Source of the DNA: Lachnospiraceae bacterium MA2020
GTDB lineage: Bacteria; Bacillota; Clostridia; Lachnospirales; Lachnospiraceae
Direction of reading: 5' to 3'
DNA: 64,000 bases
Assembly (NCBI GenBank): GCA_000746015.1
Contig: JQKK01000019.1
Span: forward strand, 35,930-99,929
Shown here: piece by piece, positions 9,183-18,912 of the stretch
Numbering within the stretch: position 1 is the first letter of the stretch
Layout: every line of letters begins with the position of its first letter
Notes under the pieces: model-generated
The model's database searches: none
What the model was told of the DNA's origin: nothing
The model's input: the letters and a program-made list of their open reading frames with translations, nothing else
Made by a program: the position numbers and the translations under genes

Positions 9183-11228
9183 ATGGCAAATGAAACAAAT
9201 GATAAGAAAGTAAAGAAAGAAAAAAGGAAAAAGGAATCTTCCGGTCTCAGCTGGAGAAACAGTATCAAATCAAGGCTTATCACAGCTATGATAATGTTGA
9301 CAGCAGTACCCATACTGGTATGTCTTTGGGTAAGCTATATGTCAGCAACGAGGAAGGCTTTACAGGATACAAGAGAAAGTATGGCATGGGAGGCAAAATA
9401 TATATGCTCTAATCTGACTGAAATGCTGAATAGGAATATGACGGCGCTTCAATCTTTTGCCGGAGCCGATGCTACGATCACTTTCTTGGAAAGCCCCAAT
9501 AATTCACAGCTTGCAGAAAAGATGGTTTCCGATCTTAAAGGCATTGATAAGCTGATGGGAGACGACAGTTTCACTGCTTTAGTAGGAACTGATGGCGTAC
9601 AGATCGTCCGCTCTGACGGAGGTGAATGTGTAGATATCAGTGACAGAGAGTATTTCAAAAAGGCAAGTCAGGGCATTGCATATGCCTCAGATATAATAGT
9701 AGCCAGATCCAGCGGAAAGAGAGTGCTGGTTTTGATCGTTCCTGTTGATGCCGGAGATAAAAATTATATTGGATTTATAATGCGTCAGTATCATCTTGAT
9801 GAGCTTCACACATTTCTTGCTGAAAATTCAGAAGAGGCATTTGTGGTAGACAGAAACGGTGATATGATGGCTCATTCACAGTATGAGATAGGGGATGACG
9901 AGCCTAACCGTAAAGATTCTGTGTTTATGACATCCGGCCTTGATGAAGGATATTATGAGCTTGTTCCGAAGGGGCTCAATTATAAGGCTATGATGTACTA
10001 TATCAAAGAGCCTAAGTGCCACTATACTGTAGTTGTAGCAAAGCGCTCGAAAAATGTTTTGGCAATGGCTCGACTGTCAGCGCTTATGATCATCGTAGTC
10101 GGCGCGATCATGCTGATCATAGCAAGTTTTGTAAGTGTACTGACTGCAAAGTCGTTCATAGCACCTATACTTGAAGTAAACGCATCAATAGCTAAGCTTG
10201 CAGATGGATCATTTGCGAGAGTAAGGCGATTTGGTGACAGAAAAGATGAATTTGGCGAAATGGTCACCAATACGAATTCGGTTATAGATAAACTGACTGG
10301 CATAATTGCCAGTATCAAAGAGTCTGCGGAGACGGTTGCGGTATCATCTGAGCATCTTTCGGATACATCTGCACATATCTCTGACACTGCAGATACAGTT
10401 TCCGGAGCAGTGCAGGAAATATCTACAGGAGCAATGCAGCAGGCAAACGAGATACAGCGTGCTACGGAGAATGTTTCAAATATTGATGATGCTGTTTCTC
10501 AGGTTCAGAGTTCGACAGAGACTCTTTCTGAGCTTTCAGATCGAATGAAAGAGGCTTCGGAGGCATCATCACATTCGCTTGCTAACCTTCAGAAGTCAAG
10601 TAATACCATGACTTCCAGGATCGATGAGATTTCAAAGACTATTGCAGCTACACAGGATGCTGTATCAAATATCAATGAAAAGGTTGAAAGCATTACATCT
10701 ATCGCAACACAGACCAACCTTCTTTCACTTAACGCTTCTATCGAGGCAGCAAGAGCAGGTGAATTTGGACGTGGTTTCTCGGTTGTTGCTGAGGAGATAG
10801 GTAAGCTTGCTAATGATTCAAAGGAAATGGCAGATGATATCAGACGTGTCATGGATATCCTTCTTGAGCAGAGTAACGCTGCAGTTGAAGTTTCTGATGT
10901 TGTACGCAAGAGCAATCTTGAGCAGCAGAAGGCTCTTGGAGAAGCATTTGAATCTGTAAATGGAATGCTTGCAGATATTGATGAGACTGTAGCCGGAGTA
11001 AAGACTATTTCTCAGAATGCACAGACATGCGTTACTTCAAAGGATGTAGTTGCAGACTCGATGACTTCACTGTCAGCTATTTCGGAGGAAAATGCAGCTT
11101 CGGCTGAACAGACCGGAACATCTATGCAAGAGCTTTCAAAGACGGTTTCATCGCTGGCGCAGTCTGCTGATGATCTTAGAGGTACGGCTGAGCAACTCCA
11201 TCAGGAGGTAGAGTTCTTTAAACTTTAA
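9183..11228 (+). CDS. Methyl-accepting chemotaxis protein with Cache-type sensor
   Basis: A 681-residue transmembrane chemoreceptor. A lysine-rich N-terminus precedes the first membrane helix (about 30-52). An extracellular double-Cache-like domain follows (about 55-295, with [12 protein letters not shown] and VPVDAG). The second membrane helix is at about 298-322, then HAMP (320-372) and a long signalling coiled coil. The hairpin tip reads [14 protein letters not shown] then [15 protein letters not shown]. The ligand is not predictable, but Cache domains often bind amino acids or organic acids. AGGGGG precedes the ATG. The gene stands alone between terminators. Confidence 0.93.
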   Translation: MANETNDKKVKKEKRKKESSGLSWRNSIKSRLITAMIMLTAVPILVCLWVSYMSATRKALQDTRESMAWEAKYICSNLTEMLNRNMTALQSFAGADATITFLESPNNSQLAEKMVSDLKGIDKLMGDDSFTALVGTDGVQIVRSDGGECVDISDREYFKKASQGIAYASDIIVARSSGKRVLVLIVPVDAGDKNYIGFIMRQYHLDELHTFLAENSEEAFVVDRNGDMMAHSQYEIGDDEPNRKDSVFMTSGLDEGYYELVPKGLNYKAMMYYIKEPKCHYTVVVAKRSKNVLAMARLSALMIIVVGAIMLIIASFVSVLTAKSFIAPILEVNASIAKLADGSFARVRRFGDRKDEFGEMVTNTNSVIDKLTGIIASIKESAETVAVSSEHLSDTSAHISDTADTVSGAVQEISTGAMQQANEIQRATENVSNIDDAVSQVQSSTETLSELSDRMKEASEASSHSLANLQKSSNTMTSRIDEISKTIAATQDAVSNINEKVESITSIATQTNLLSLNASIEAARAGEFGRGFSVVAEEIGKLANDSKEMADDIRRVMDILLEQSNAAVEVSDVVRKSNLEQQKALGEAFESVNGMLADIDETVAGVKTISQNAQTCVTSKDVVADSMTSLSAISEENAASAEQTGTSMQELSKTVSSLAQSADDLRGTAEQLHQEVEFFKL

Positions 11229-11252
11229 GTACATGATATAAATATTAATATA

Positions 11253-11316
11253 AAAAGGTCCTTTGCTATCGCCTGGAATGATATGTCATCCTGAGCGTAG
11301 CGAAGGATCTTTTTTT
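11253..11316 (+). terminator. Long hairpin terminator built on a REP-like repeat
   Basis: The left arm 11255-11272 pairs with 11295-11312 through G-U-tolerant base pairs, and TTTTTTT follows. The right part contains CATCCTGAGCGTAGCGAAGG. That motif resembles a short palindromic repeat seen in many unrelated bacterial genomes. It probably ends the chemoreceptor transcript. Confidence 0.7.
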
Positions 11317-11363
11317 GCATAGTATACATTAATAATGTCTTTCCTTTGGAGACAGAAACATAG

Positions 11364-11369
11364 TATAAT
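11364..11369 (+). promoter_or_regulatory. Candidate -10 box before the second GGDEF-EAL gene
   Basis: TATAAT lies 34 bases before the ATG. The matching -35 position (11341-11346, TTCCTT) is poor, so this is a tentative call. Confidence 0.35.
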
Positions 11370-11402
11370 GATCTTAGGTTGGATTATGCAAAGGGGAGAT
11401 AG

Positions 11403-13103
11403 ATGCAAATAAAGCAACAGATAAGTGAATACCTGCAGCAGCTTATTCATGAAGCAGCAAATGAGAAGTTTGATCCTGCGTCATATAAGTATCTGTGCGA
11501 ACATCTTCATATAGCGAAAATGTATTATACCGTTAATTTTGGAAGTAAAGATCGCTATCGTGACTATCGTACCGGTAAGCTGGTAGTTGCAAATGAAGAG
11601 GAGGATCAAAAGATCATCCTTTACGATAGTGCGCAGGAAAGCGGTGAAAAGCTTGACTACGTTTATGACATGAATGGGCAGGAGTATGTCCACGCTTATA
11701 TGGAGCTTTGCAAAGATATTGATAATTCTTCTATAGATTACGATTTTTATAGATTCATCACTGATACTGTCTATTTATTTACAAGTCATAAAAGCATGCG
11801 GCATATGCTCGAATATGCTGAAAATACTGATTTTACTACAGGAATTCCCAATATGGCTTGCATTAACAGAAAATATCACCAACTGATCCAAAAAGTTTCA
11901 CCTTCAGATCTGGTCTTAATGCGCGTAAATCTCCAAAATTTTAAGTATATAAATGAGGTAGCATCGCCTAAGTGCGGCGATGAGGCCATAGTCCAATATG
12001 CAAGAAAGATAGTTAAGTTTGTTGATGAAGATGAGGCTGTTGGGAGACTTGGCGGAGACAATTTTATTGTTTTTATTTTCAAAAAGAATCTGGATGGTTT
12101 CTTAAAAAAGATCAGCGGAGTTACGATAACGCAACTTGAATCAGCTCCTAAGCAGAGTTTTGAAATTTCAGCATGGGTAGGCATCTCGGAATTAGAGGAA
12201 GGCAGAGATAAGCCATTTCTTGAAAGATTTAACGAAGCTTCCGTAGCCTGTGTTTTGGGCAAGACAATTTTAAAGAAATCAGTTGTGACATATTCAGAAG
12301 AGCTTTCGAAAATCGTCAATCAGGGACATGATATAATCGCAAACTTCCGTCCGGCTATAAGAAATAATGAGTTCCATCCTTATTTTCAGCCTAAGATCGA
12401 TATGAGGGATGGCTCACTGGTAGGATTTGAGGCTATATGTCGCTGGCTTCATGCCGGAAGAGTGATATATCCAGACCAGTTCATCCCGATATTGGACAAA
12501 GAAGGTCTTATACCGGAGCTTGATTTGGCTATACTTGACCGAACTTGCGCACTTATCAAAAAATGGAAGGAATCCTGTCTCGATCCTCCTACAGTTTCAA
12601 TCAACTTCTCTAAGAAGAATCTTTTTGTACCAAAGGTTGAGTATACGATCATGGAGATCATAAAAAATAACGGGCTTACCTTTGATGATGTGGAGATTGA
12701 GATAACGGAGAGCGTAAGAGAAGCTGAGTCGGAGCGACTTATCGAATTTATACGAAATCTAAAGGATAATGGTATGCGTATCTCAATTGATGATTTTGGG
12801 ACGGGTTATTCTTCTTTAGCACTTATACATAGTATCGATGCAGATGTTATTAAAATAGATAAAAGTTTTATAAGGCAGCTTCCTGATGATACAAAGTCAA
12901 GGGTACTTTTGGAAAGTATTATAAGTATAGCTAATAGACTAAATATGACAACAGTGGCAGAAGGCGTGGAAACTGTTGAGCAGGGAAAAGAGCTTTTAAA
13001 TCTTGGATGCAATATTGCTCAAGGATATTATTACAGTAGACCCGTAGATTGGGAAACTGCTACAAAAATGATCAAGAATCCTGTATTTAAATTAATGGAA
13101 TAG
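11403..13103 (+). CDS. GGDEF-EAL protein, probable c-di-GMP phosphodiesterase
   Basis: A 566-residue cytoplasmic protein. Residues 1-125 match no domain I recognise and may be a sensor. A GGDEF domain covers about 130-290 with the signature GRLGGDNF, close to consensus but with Asn for Glu. An EAL domain covers about 315-560, with GFEAICRW (Glu343; Ile replaces Leu of EAL), EITES, DDFGTGYSS, KIDKSF and VAEGVE, so the metal and catalytic positions look intact. AAAGGGGAG precedes the ATG. It has its own promoter region and a terminator. It is a second c-di-GMP gene within 10 kb of REC-GGDEF-EAL. Confidence 0.9.
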   Translation: MQIKQQISEYLQQLIHEAANEKFDPASYKYLCEHLHIAKMYYTVNFGSKDRYRDYRTGKLVVANEEEDQKIILYDSAQESGEKLDYVYDMNGQEYVHAYMELCKDIDNSSIDYDFYRFITDTVYLFTSHKSMRHMLEYAENTDFTTGIPNMACINRKYHQLIQKVSPSDLVLMRVNLQNFKYINEVASPKCGDEAIVQYARKIVKFVDEDEAVGRLGGDNFIVFIFKKNLDGFLKKISGVTITQLESAPKQSFEISAWVGISELEEGRDKPFLERFNEASVACVLGKTILKKSVVTYSEELSKIVNQGHDIIANFRPAIRNNEFHPYFQPKIDMRDGSLVGFEAICRWLHAGRVIYPDQFIPILDKEGLIPELDLAILDRTCALIKKWKESCLDPPTVSINFSKKNLFVPKVEYTIMEIIKNNGLTFDDVEIEITESVREAESERLIEFIRNLKDNGMRISIDDFGTGYSSLALIHSIDADVIKIDKSFIRQLPDDTKSRVLLESIISIANRLNMTTVAEGVETVEQGKELLNLGCNIAQGYYYSRPVDWETATKMIKNPVFKLME

Positions 13104-13104
13104 T

Positions 13105-13156
13105 GAAAAAACAGGAGCCACGCTGCTTGTGAAGCGCGGCTCCTGAATCGTTTTTA
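13105..13156. terminator. Bidirectional terminator between convergent genes
   Basis: CAGGAGCC (13112-13119) pairs with GGCTCCTG (13138-13145), with CGC/GCG extending the stem inside. A-runs lie on the left and T-runs on the right, so it can stop transcripts from both sides. Confidence 0.9.
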
Positions 13157-13813
13157 TCATTCTTCAGCTTTTGATGCAGAACCGGAAACGTAGGTTCCCT
13201 CTTTCCATTGAGCGAATTTCTTTTCAACAGCCTCATAGGTACGTTTACTGATATCAGGAAGCTCTTTGCCCCAGGTTTTTTCAGCCTGCTCATAGCCTTT
13301 CTTAAAAGCAGCCAAAAGCTCATCAGCTTTGTCGGTATCTCCGCCGGACAGAGCAATCGCAAAGTCGACAATTCTGTCGGAAGTCTGCTCTACTCCCCAA
13401 TATCCATCTTCGGCAATATCAGCCTGTGCCTGAAGCTTTGTCTCTTCGTCAACTTCAAATTCACCGGAAGCCAGGAATTTCCAATAGTCATCATCATTGG
13501 CAATGGCATAGCTCTTATTTTGTCCCATCAGGAGCTTTTCTACGATGGAGCGGAGCTGTGCTGTACGTGCTTCTGCATCTGCCTGCAGGCGGGCTATGGT
13601 ATTAGCGTCTACTTTGCCATTTCCCTTTTTCTTGGTAACAGAATCTGCATTTTTATCACCGCTTGGCTCATAAACGGCAGCTGCCTCCTCTTTTATGACG
13701 GTGTTTTTTTCTTTTTCATCAGCCTTACTGCCTGACGGAGTATTGGTAACAGTATTGGCTGTAACATTATTGGTTGTTATGGAAGATATTTGATTTATGC
13801 TACTCATATTCAT
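13157..13813 (-). CDS. Helical protein of unknown function (DUF5610-like by eye)
   Basis: A 218-residue protein without signal peptide or membrane segment. Residues 1-75 are Ser/Thr/Asn-rich and then charged, and look disordered. Residues about 75-205 are helical, with EDGYWGVEQTSDRIVDFA and then GYEQAEKTWGKELPDIS. This pattern resembles, from memory, a domain of unknown function found in proteins near flagellar genes (DUF5610). I cannot confirm this without a profile search. AGGAGG precedes the start on the minus strand. It is transcribed away from the phosphohexomutase gene, with a hairpin between them. Confidence 0.7.
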   Translation of the reverse strand: MNMSSINQISSITTNNVTANTVTNTPSGSKADEKEKNTVIKEEAAAVYEPSGDKNADSVTKKKGNGKVDANTIARLQADAEARTAQLRSIVEKLLMGQNKSYAIANDDDYWKFLASGEFEVDEETKLQAQADIAEDGYWGVEQTSDRIVDFAIALSGGDTDKADELLAAFKKGYEQAEKTWGKELPDISKRTYEAVEKKFAQWKEGTYVSGSASKAEE

Positions 13814-13867
13814 TCCTCCTTGGCTTGATCGCCCCGGACATCCGTGTCGTGCGGTTTAGTTTATAAT

Positions 13868-13918
13868 GAAAAAAGAGCAAAGTTATTACACATAGTCATA
13901 ATAACTTTACTCTTTTAT
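13868..13918 (-). terminator. Hairpin terminator after the phosphohexomutase gene
   Basis: Positions 13871-13888 and 13899-13916 are 18-base inverted arms with one mismatch. On the minus strand a T-run follows. It separates the pyrC operon end from the unknown gene at 13157-13813. Confidence 0.8.
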
Positions 13919-13986
13919 CGGCTTATTTTATCCAAAAATGAATACAATTTTTAAGATTTAATAAAAAATTAATTTTTTGAATTAAA

Positions 13987-15492
13987 TTAAAGTGAGCTTC
14001 CTATAAAGTCGATGATAGGCTGGAGCTCTAATGTGTCCTCACGCTTAAGTATCTCGTAGATAGACTTTGCAATGATAGGACATCCGTCAGCATCGTCACT
14101 TTCGATGTTGAGCGGCATGATAGGCTCATGAAGTGACTTACGGAGGAGGAACCATCCGTTTCCGTGGGCTGCGTCAACATTTACTCTTACACCTTCGTGA
14201 TTATCAGGTGCAAGGCTCCATCCATCAACTAAATTTACAGAAGTTGTAATTACATCAAGAACATTATCTGCTATTACAGGAACGTTCTCTGCAAGTACAG
14301 GGAAACGAAGCTCAACACTCTGCTTTGGCTCTTTTAAGTCCTCGATCATCTCGTCAAGCTTGTGGCCCTTACCCATCTCGATGAGAAGCTTGACCATGAG
14401 ATAAGCACCGTCATCAAGGAAGTAGTTTTCTTTGAATGCGCCATGTCCTGAAGTCTCGATAGCAAGCTGGCTGTCTGTACCCTCTTTATTAAGGCGGATA
14501 GACTCATCGATAACATTCTTGTAGCCACGCTTAAATCTGCGGTGAACTCCACCGTGCTTTGTGATGAACTCAGCAAGACCGCTTGAAGTTACAGAGTCTG
14601 TAACGATAGTTGTGCCAGGATGCTCTGAAAGTGCGATACGTGAGAGTACAGCAATAAGAGCGTTTCTTGTAAGCTCGCGGCCGCTTGGAAGGATGGCACC
14701 GGCTCTGTCTACGTCTGTGTCAAAGATTATACCAAGGTCAGCTTTTGAAGCCAGTGTAGCAGACTTTATAGACTCTGCAGCTTCTTTATTCTCAGGATTT
14801 GGGATATGATTTGGGAAGTGTCCGTCAGGCTCGAGGAACTGACTTCCTTCAGTATTTGCACCAAGTGGCTCCAAAACCTTTGATACATAGAACCCACCGC
14901 CGCCATTGCCGGCATCAACGATTACGTGAAGTCCTTTTAATGGATGCTCATAGTCATCAGCTTTAACTGCAGCTCTGATAGTATCGCAAAGATGTGCAGC
15001 ATATACGCTCATGAAGTCTATTTCCTGAGCTGAAGCATCAAATGGCTCTGAAAATGTGATATCTGCAGCGATAGCAGTAAGCTCGCTTATATCATCATGC
15101 TCAAGTCCACCGGCAGGAGTAAAGAACTTCATGCCGTTTCTATACCATGGAAGGTGGCTTGCTGTGATCATGATACTTCCGTCATACTTGTAGCCTTCTG
15201 TTACAGTTGTCATGAACATTGCAGGAGTGCTTGCAAGACCACAATTAAAACACTCTACACCCTGACTGTTAAGTCCTTCTATTGTTGTGAGGACAAACTT
15301 TTCGCCTGTAAGTCTTGAATCTCTGCCGACAGCTATCTTAAGAGAGCTCTTACCGCTCTTTTTCTTGAGCCATGAAGCAAATGCTGCAGCAAGGTGACGT
15401 ACTGCATCTTCTGTGAGATTTACCGCACCAGTCTCATTTTCCATTGCGATACCGCGGATATCACTGCCATTTTGTAACTTAGTGTAATCCAT
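13987..15492 (-). CDS. Phosphoglucomutase/phosphomannomutase family protein
   Basis: A 501-residue alpha-D-phosphohexomutase that interconverts sugar 1- and 6-phosphates for polysaccharide or glycolytic use. The phosphoserine loop reads ITASHLPWYRNG with Ser112; Leu replaces the usual Asn. The metal loop is FDTDVDRAG (Asp258, 260, 262), and the sugar-binding loop is probably IETSGHGAFKENYF. The C-terminal phosphate-binding domain includes DNHEGVRV. Whether glucose, mannose or another sugar is preferred is not visible. It is the last gene of a minus-strand operon pyrC-plsC-pgm, 23 bases after plsC, with GGAGGAG before the ATG. Confidence 0.88.
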   Translation of the reverse strand: MDYTKLQNGSDIRGIAMENETGAVNLTEDAVRHLAAAFASWLKKKSGKSSLKIAVGRDSRLTGEKFVLTTIEGLNSQGVECFNCGLASTPAMFMTTVTEGYKYDGSIMITASHLPWYRNGMKFFTPAGGLEHDDISELTAIAADITFSEPFDASAQEIDFMSVYAAHLCDTIRAAVKADDYEHPLKGLHVIVDAGNGGGGFYVSKVLEPLGANTEGSQFLEPDGHFPNHIPNPENKEAAESIKSATLASKADLGIIFDTDVDRAGAILPSGRELTRNALIAVLSRIALSEHPGTTIVTDSVTSSGLAEFITKHGGVHRRFKRGYKNVIDESIRLNKEGTDSQLAIETSGHGAFKENYFLDDGAYLMVKLLIEMGKGHKLDEMIEDLKEPKQSVELRFPVLAENVPVIADNVLDVITTSVNLVDGWSLAPDNHEGVRVNVDAAHGNGWFLLRKSLHEPIMPLNIESDDADGCPIIAKSIYEILKREDTLELQPIIDFIGSSL

Positions 15493-15515
15493 GTTGTTTC
15501 TACTCCTCCAATAAA

Positions 15516-16259
15516 TTAATATAGATGATTTTCCTTATGCTCCTGAAGCTTTTTCAGGATGACTTCACGCACTTCAGCGCCGATAGCTTTCTTCTGCTCC
15601 TTTGTGAGCGTTTTGATGTCTATTGGATCGCAGTATTCAACTACGACATGCGTGCTTTTTATAAATGGGAAGTGAGCTTCATAAATTGCCTGAGTGTTTG
15701 ACATTGCAACCGGGACGATCTTACAGCCGCTCTTTTCTGCAATCTTTAAGCTTCCCTCATGAAATGGAAGGACAGTACCTTCTTCATCTTTATTTCTTGT
15801 TCCTTCCGGATATATGACAACAGAAATACCGTTCTTGATATCACTTATGCAGTCCATTATCATCTGAAGTCCAGCTTTCATATCGTTTCTGTCAAGAAAC
15901 TTACAGTGGATATTTTTCATCCATATGGAGAGCAGTGGAGCTTTCCCGAGCTCTTTTTTTGCTACAAACCCTGTCGGACGGATAAATTTAGATCCGATGA
16001 GTATAATGTCAAAGAAACTTCTGTGATTACCTACATAAAGAACCGGTTCATCCTTTGGAACTTTTTCGTATCCGATAGTCTTTGCCTTGACACCCGATAC
16101 TGCAAGAAGCGCATTAAATCCAACGATAACAACATAGTAAGACAGCCTGTCTGCAGCCTTTGGATTGATTTTTTCAAGAATCCAATGTACAAGTGCAAAC
16201 GGGATAAGAAATACTAAATAAAGAACTACTGCTGCGTAACAAAAAAAACTGCGAATCAT
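15516..16259 (-). CDS. plsC: 1-acyl-sn-glycerol-3-phosphate acyltransferase family protein
   Basis: A 247-residue membrane-associated acyltransferase of phospholipid synthesis. An N-terminal hydrophobic stretch (residues 4-25) precedes the catalytic motif GNHRSFFD (His79 and Asp84). The substrate motif YPEGTRN follows at about 150. The length is normal. Its ATG overlaps the pyrC stop, so it is translated with pyrC. The symbol is given for the family; acceptor specificity is inferred. Confidence 0.88.
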   Translation of the reverse strand: MIRSFFCYAAVVLYLVFLIPFALVHWILEKINPKAADRLSYYVVIVGFNALLAVSGVKAKTIGYEKVPKDEPVLYVGNHRSFFDIILIGSKFIRPTGFVAKKELGKAPLLSIWMKNIHCKFLDRNDMKAGLQMIMDCISDIKNGISVVIYPEGTRNKDEEGTVLPFHEGSLKIAEKSGCKIVPVAMSNTQAIYEAHFPFIKSTHVVVEYCDPIDIKTLTKEQKKAIGAEVREVILKKLQEHKENHLY

Positions 16260-17539
16260 ATCTTCCTCCGGAATACGACATTTCCGCTACAGATCGTAGC
16301 AAATACTGCGCCCGGAAGAGTCTGTCCTAAAAATGGAGAGTTACTTGAGCGGCTTTCGAAATGATCGTATTTTGTATTTGTTTCAGTCGATAAAAGTACT
16401 ATATCGGCCGGTGCACCTATCTTGATGCGTCCTGCATTTAACGAGTATAGATTTGCAGGATTGGTGCTCATCAATGCTATAAGACCTGTCAAAGTCATGC
16501 GTCCGCTCTGTACGAGCTCACGGAAACCGAGTGAAAATGCTGTTTCAAGACCGATAATACCGCTTGGAGCTTTTGGAAACTCCTGCTCTTTTTCGGCAGA
16601 AGTATGCGGGGCATGGTCTGTAGCTATGATATCGATTGTTCCATCGACAAGTCCGTTAATTATAGCCTGCCTGTCTGCTTCTGTACGTAGCGGCGGATTT
16701 ATTTTGGCTAATGTACCATACTCTGATACAGCATCTTCTGTAAGAGTGAAATGGTTAGGTGTTGCTTCTGCATGTATGAGCCCATCAGTATCTTTTAACT
16801 TTGCCTGTCTGATAAACTCAACTGACTCGGCTGCGCTTACATGCTGTATGTCTATCTTACACTTTGTCTTGAGTGCATAGTTAAGATCACGGACTACCAT
16901 AGTAGTCTCTGCCTTACGTCCGGCACCTTTTATGTCAAGCGCCTCGGCAGCGGGTCCATCATTTACGCCGCTTACACCTATATATGCAGGATCTTCTTCG
17001 TGAAATGAGAGCACAGCATTAAGATTGGCTGCTTTTTCCATGGCGGCTAAAGTTACCTCGTCTGAAAGGATAGGAGAGCCGTCATCTGTGAAGCCTGCCG
17101 CACCGTGTCCTTTAAGATCTTCCATATCTACGAGTGCTTCACCGTTTCGTCCGACGGTAACTGTTGCAGCCTGATATATATGGATCTGCTCTTTTGCAGC
17201 TTCTTCCATGACATATTTTAATGTTTCAGCATTGTCTACAGCCGGAGAAGTATTGGCCATACATACTACGCTTGTATATCCGCCCCGCGCTGCCGCAAGA
17301 GCACCTGTATGAATGGTCTCTTTATTCGGAAATCCGGGATCGCGAAAATGAGTATGCACATCTACAAAGCCCGGAGCTGCCACCAGCCCTGAAGCATCTA
17401 TTACCTCACTGCATTCGCCATCATTGACAGCGATGTCAGGAGCAATCTCTTTAATTGTGCCATTTTCTATCAAAATATCCTGCTGATCTTCATATATACT
17501 ATATGGATCACATATTTTGCAATTTTTAATAAGAAGCAT
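16256..17539 (-). CDS. pyrC: Dihydroorotase
   Basis: A 427-residue zinc amidohydrolase that closes carbamoyl-aspartate to dihydroorotate. The metal motif is DVHTHFRDPGF (His62 and His64). GFTDDGSPI near 155 is the class I feature in which Asp takes the place of the carbamylated lysine. ATDHAPH lies near 310. The length fits class I bacterial enzymes. It is the first gene of a minus-strand operon with plsC and the phosphohexomutase. No PyrR-type attenuator is visible in the roughly 200-base gap before it. Confidence 0.94.
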   Translation of the reverse strand: MLLIKNCKICDPYSIYEDQQDILIENGTIKEIAPDIAVNDGECSEVIDASGLVAAPGFVDVHTHFRDPGFPNKETIHTGALAAARGGYTSVVCMANTSPAVDNAETLKYVMEEAAKEQIHIYQAATVTVGRNGEALVDMEDLKGHGAAGFTDDGSPILSDEVTLAAMEKAANLNAVLSFHEEDPAYIGVSGVNDGPAAEALDIKGAGRKAETTMVVRDLNYALKTKCKIDIQHVSAAESVEFIRQAKLKDTDGLIHAEATPNHFTLTEDAVSEYGTLAKINPPLRTEADRQAIINGLVDGTIDIIATDHAPHTSAEKEQEFPKAPSGIIGLETAFSLGFRELVQSGRMTLTGLIALMSTNPANLYSLNAGRIKIGAPADIVLLSTETNTKYDHFESRSSNSPFLGQTLPGAVFATICSGNVVFRRKI

Positions 17540-17745
17540 ACAAAACCTCCGATCAATGCACCACGATTGATTATATCATACAATCTATGATTGGTGTTTA
17601 AAATTTAATACCTGTTAAAAGTGAAGGTATAAGCTGAATTTAGTTGATTGTCTGATACAAAATACAGTGTACATATGCTGAAGGAAAAATCTCATACCGA
17701 TATATGATATATAAACTTGTGTTTTGAAAGGTTGAATTGAAGCAT

Positions 17746-18759
17746 ATGAGAAAAGGATTATATAATCTGGCAGACAAACAGACTAAGCGCTTAATATCGT
17801 TATTTATAGCTTTTGCTATTACATTTGTTACAGCATTTTCTTCTGAAGTCATATCAGCAGAAGATGTTACAGATGTAGAGAAGATCATTCTGGCTGAAGA
17901 TGAGCCGGAAATGCGCGATACATCAAGTCAAAACTCCAAAATTCCGGATAGTTCAAGTTGTAATACTAAAGTTACAGATAAACTTACGATAAATTTTGGC
18001 AAAGTAGGTATCGGAGACTGTGCGATACTTGAGTGCGGAGGCGAGGCAGCTGTTATAGATGGGGGATTTTACAGATATAGAAAGCAGATTAAAAATACTA
18101 TTGATATGATGGGCATAAAGGAGTTTAAGTTTCTGATCAACACACATGCTCATGAAGATCATGCCGGAGGCTTGAGATACATTGTCAAAAATTATGAATA
18201 TGGGGATGTATATGTCAATGGACTTGTTCCTGATGACAGACACAATAAAAAGCTGGCTAGGGCAGTAAACAGGAAGGGAGGGACGTTCAAGCCTTTATAC
18301 AAGGACGACGTTCTTACGCTTGGAAGTGCTACACTGACTGTGATCGGTCCTACAGTATATTATCCGAAAAGAAATCATGATGATGTGAATAACAACTCTC
18401 TTATTATCATGGTTCAGCACGGATCTAAGCGTATACTTTTTACAGGAGATGCACTTGTACAGGAACAGAATGATATCCTTAACAGTAAGGTTGAAATTGG
18501 CTGCGATGTATTGAAGGTACCACATCATGGGTTCAAAAATGCTTCAAATGATGCTTTTATAGCGGCAGCATCTCCTACATATTCAATTTGCACAGGTCCT
18601 AAGTTTACCAAGCTTGTGAAAGTTGTAAACTGGCAGCCTTTCGCAGTGATGTCGAACAAAGGTGCAAAGGTTTATTCTACAGGTTACCAGGGAATCATAA
18701 CAATGACATCTGATGGGGAAAACATTGAGTGGGATAAGGAACCGGTCGTACAGAATTAA
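17746..18759 (+). CDS. Secreted metallo-beta-lactamase-fold hydrolase (ComEC C-terminal-like)
   Basis: A 337-residue protein. Residues about 15-40 are a signal peptide or membrane anchor (LISLFIAFAITFVTAFSSEV). A low-complexity linker follows, and from about 85 a metallo-beta-lactamase fold starts GKVGIGDCAIL. Metal ligands are in NTHAHEDHAGG, with a later FTGDA and VPHHG. The fold variant matches the soluble domain of ComEC and related secreted hydrolases, some of which cleave nucleic acids or phosphodiesters. I chose the ATG at 17746 over an in-frame TTG at 17737. It stands alone, so its substrate is unknown. Confidence 0.82.
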   Translation: MRKGLYNLADKQTKRLISLFIAFAITFVTAFSSEVISAEDVTDVEKIILAEDEPEMRDTSSQNSKIPDSSSCNTKVTDKLTINFGKVGIGDCAILECGGEAAVIDGGFYRYRKQIKNTIDMMGIKEFKFLINTHAHEDHAGGLRYIVKNYEYGDVYVNGLVPDDRHNKKLARAVNRKGGTFKPLYKDDVLTLGSATLTVIGPTVYYPKRNHDDVNNNSLIIMVQHGSKRILFTGDALVQEQNDILNSKVEIGCDVLKVPHHGFKNASNDAFIAAASPTYSICTGPKFTKLVKVVNWQPFAVMSNKGAKVYSTGYQGIITMTSDGENIEWDKEPVVQN

Positions 18760-18797
18760 AAGATGCGAAAACGATTTAGAAAATTTTGGAAAATCTA

Positions 18798-18826
18798 TTG
18801 ACAAACGTTTATCTCAGTGCTATCAT
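18798..18826 (+). promoter_or_regulatory. Sigma-A promoter of the PTS operon
   Basis: TTGACA (18798-18803) and TATCAT (18821-18826) are separated by 17 bases. Transcription would start near 18833, just before the antiterminator site. Confidence 0.8.
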
Positions 18827-18836
18827 CACTATCACA

Positions 18837-18912
18837 GTATGTAACTTTAAGTAGGCATTAACTGATATAAACGACATGGGATACGTTTATTCTGTTGGTG
18901 GCTGCTTTTTTT
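18837..18912 (+). promoter_or_regulatory. RAT-like antiterminator overlapping a terminator, upstream of the PTS gene
   Basis: GTATGTAACTTTAAGTAGGC (from 18837) resembles the ribonucleic antiterminator of BglG/LicT/GlcT proteins. A terminator follows: ATAAACG (18867-18873) pairs with CGTTTAT (18884-18890). The stem extends outwards so that TAGGCATTAACTGAT pairs with TCTGTTGGTGGCT, ending in a T-run (18906-18912). The antiterminator uses the left arm of the terminator, so the two cannot coexist. The family antiterminator is encoded just downstream at 21277. Confidence 0.7.
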
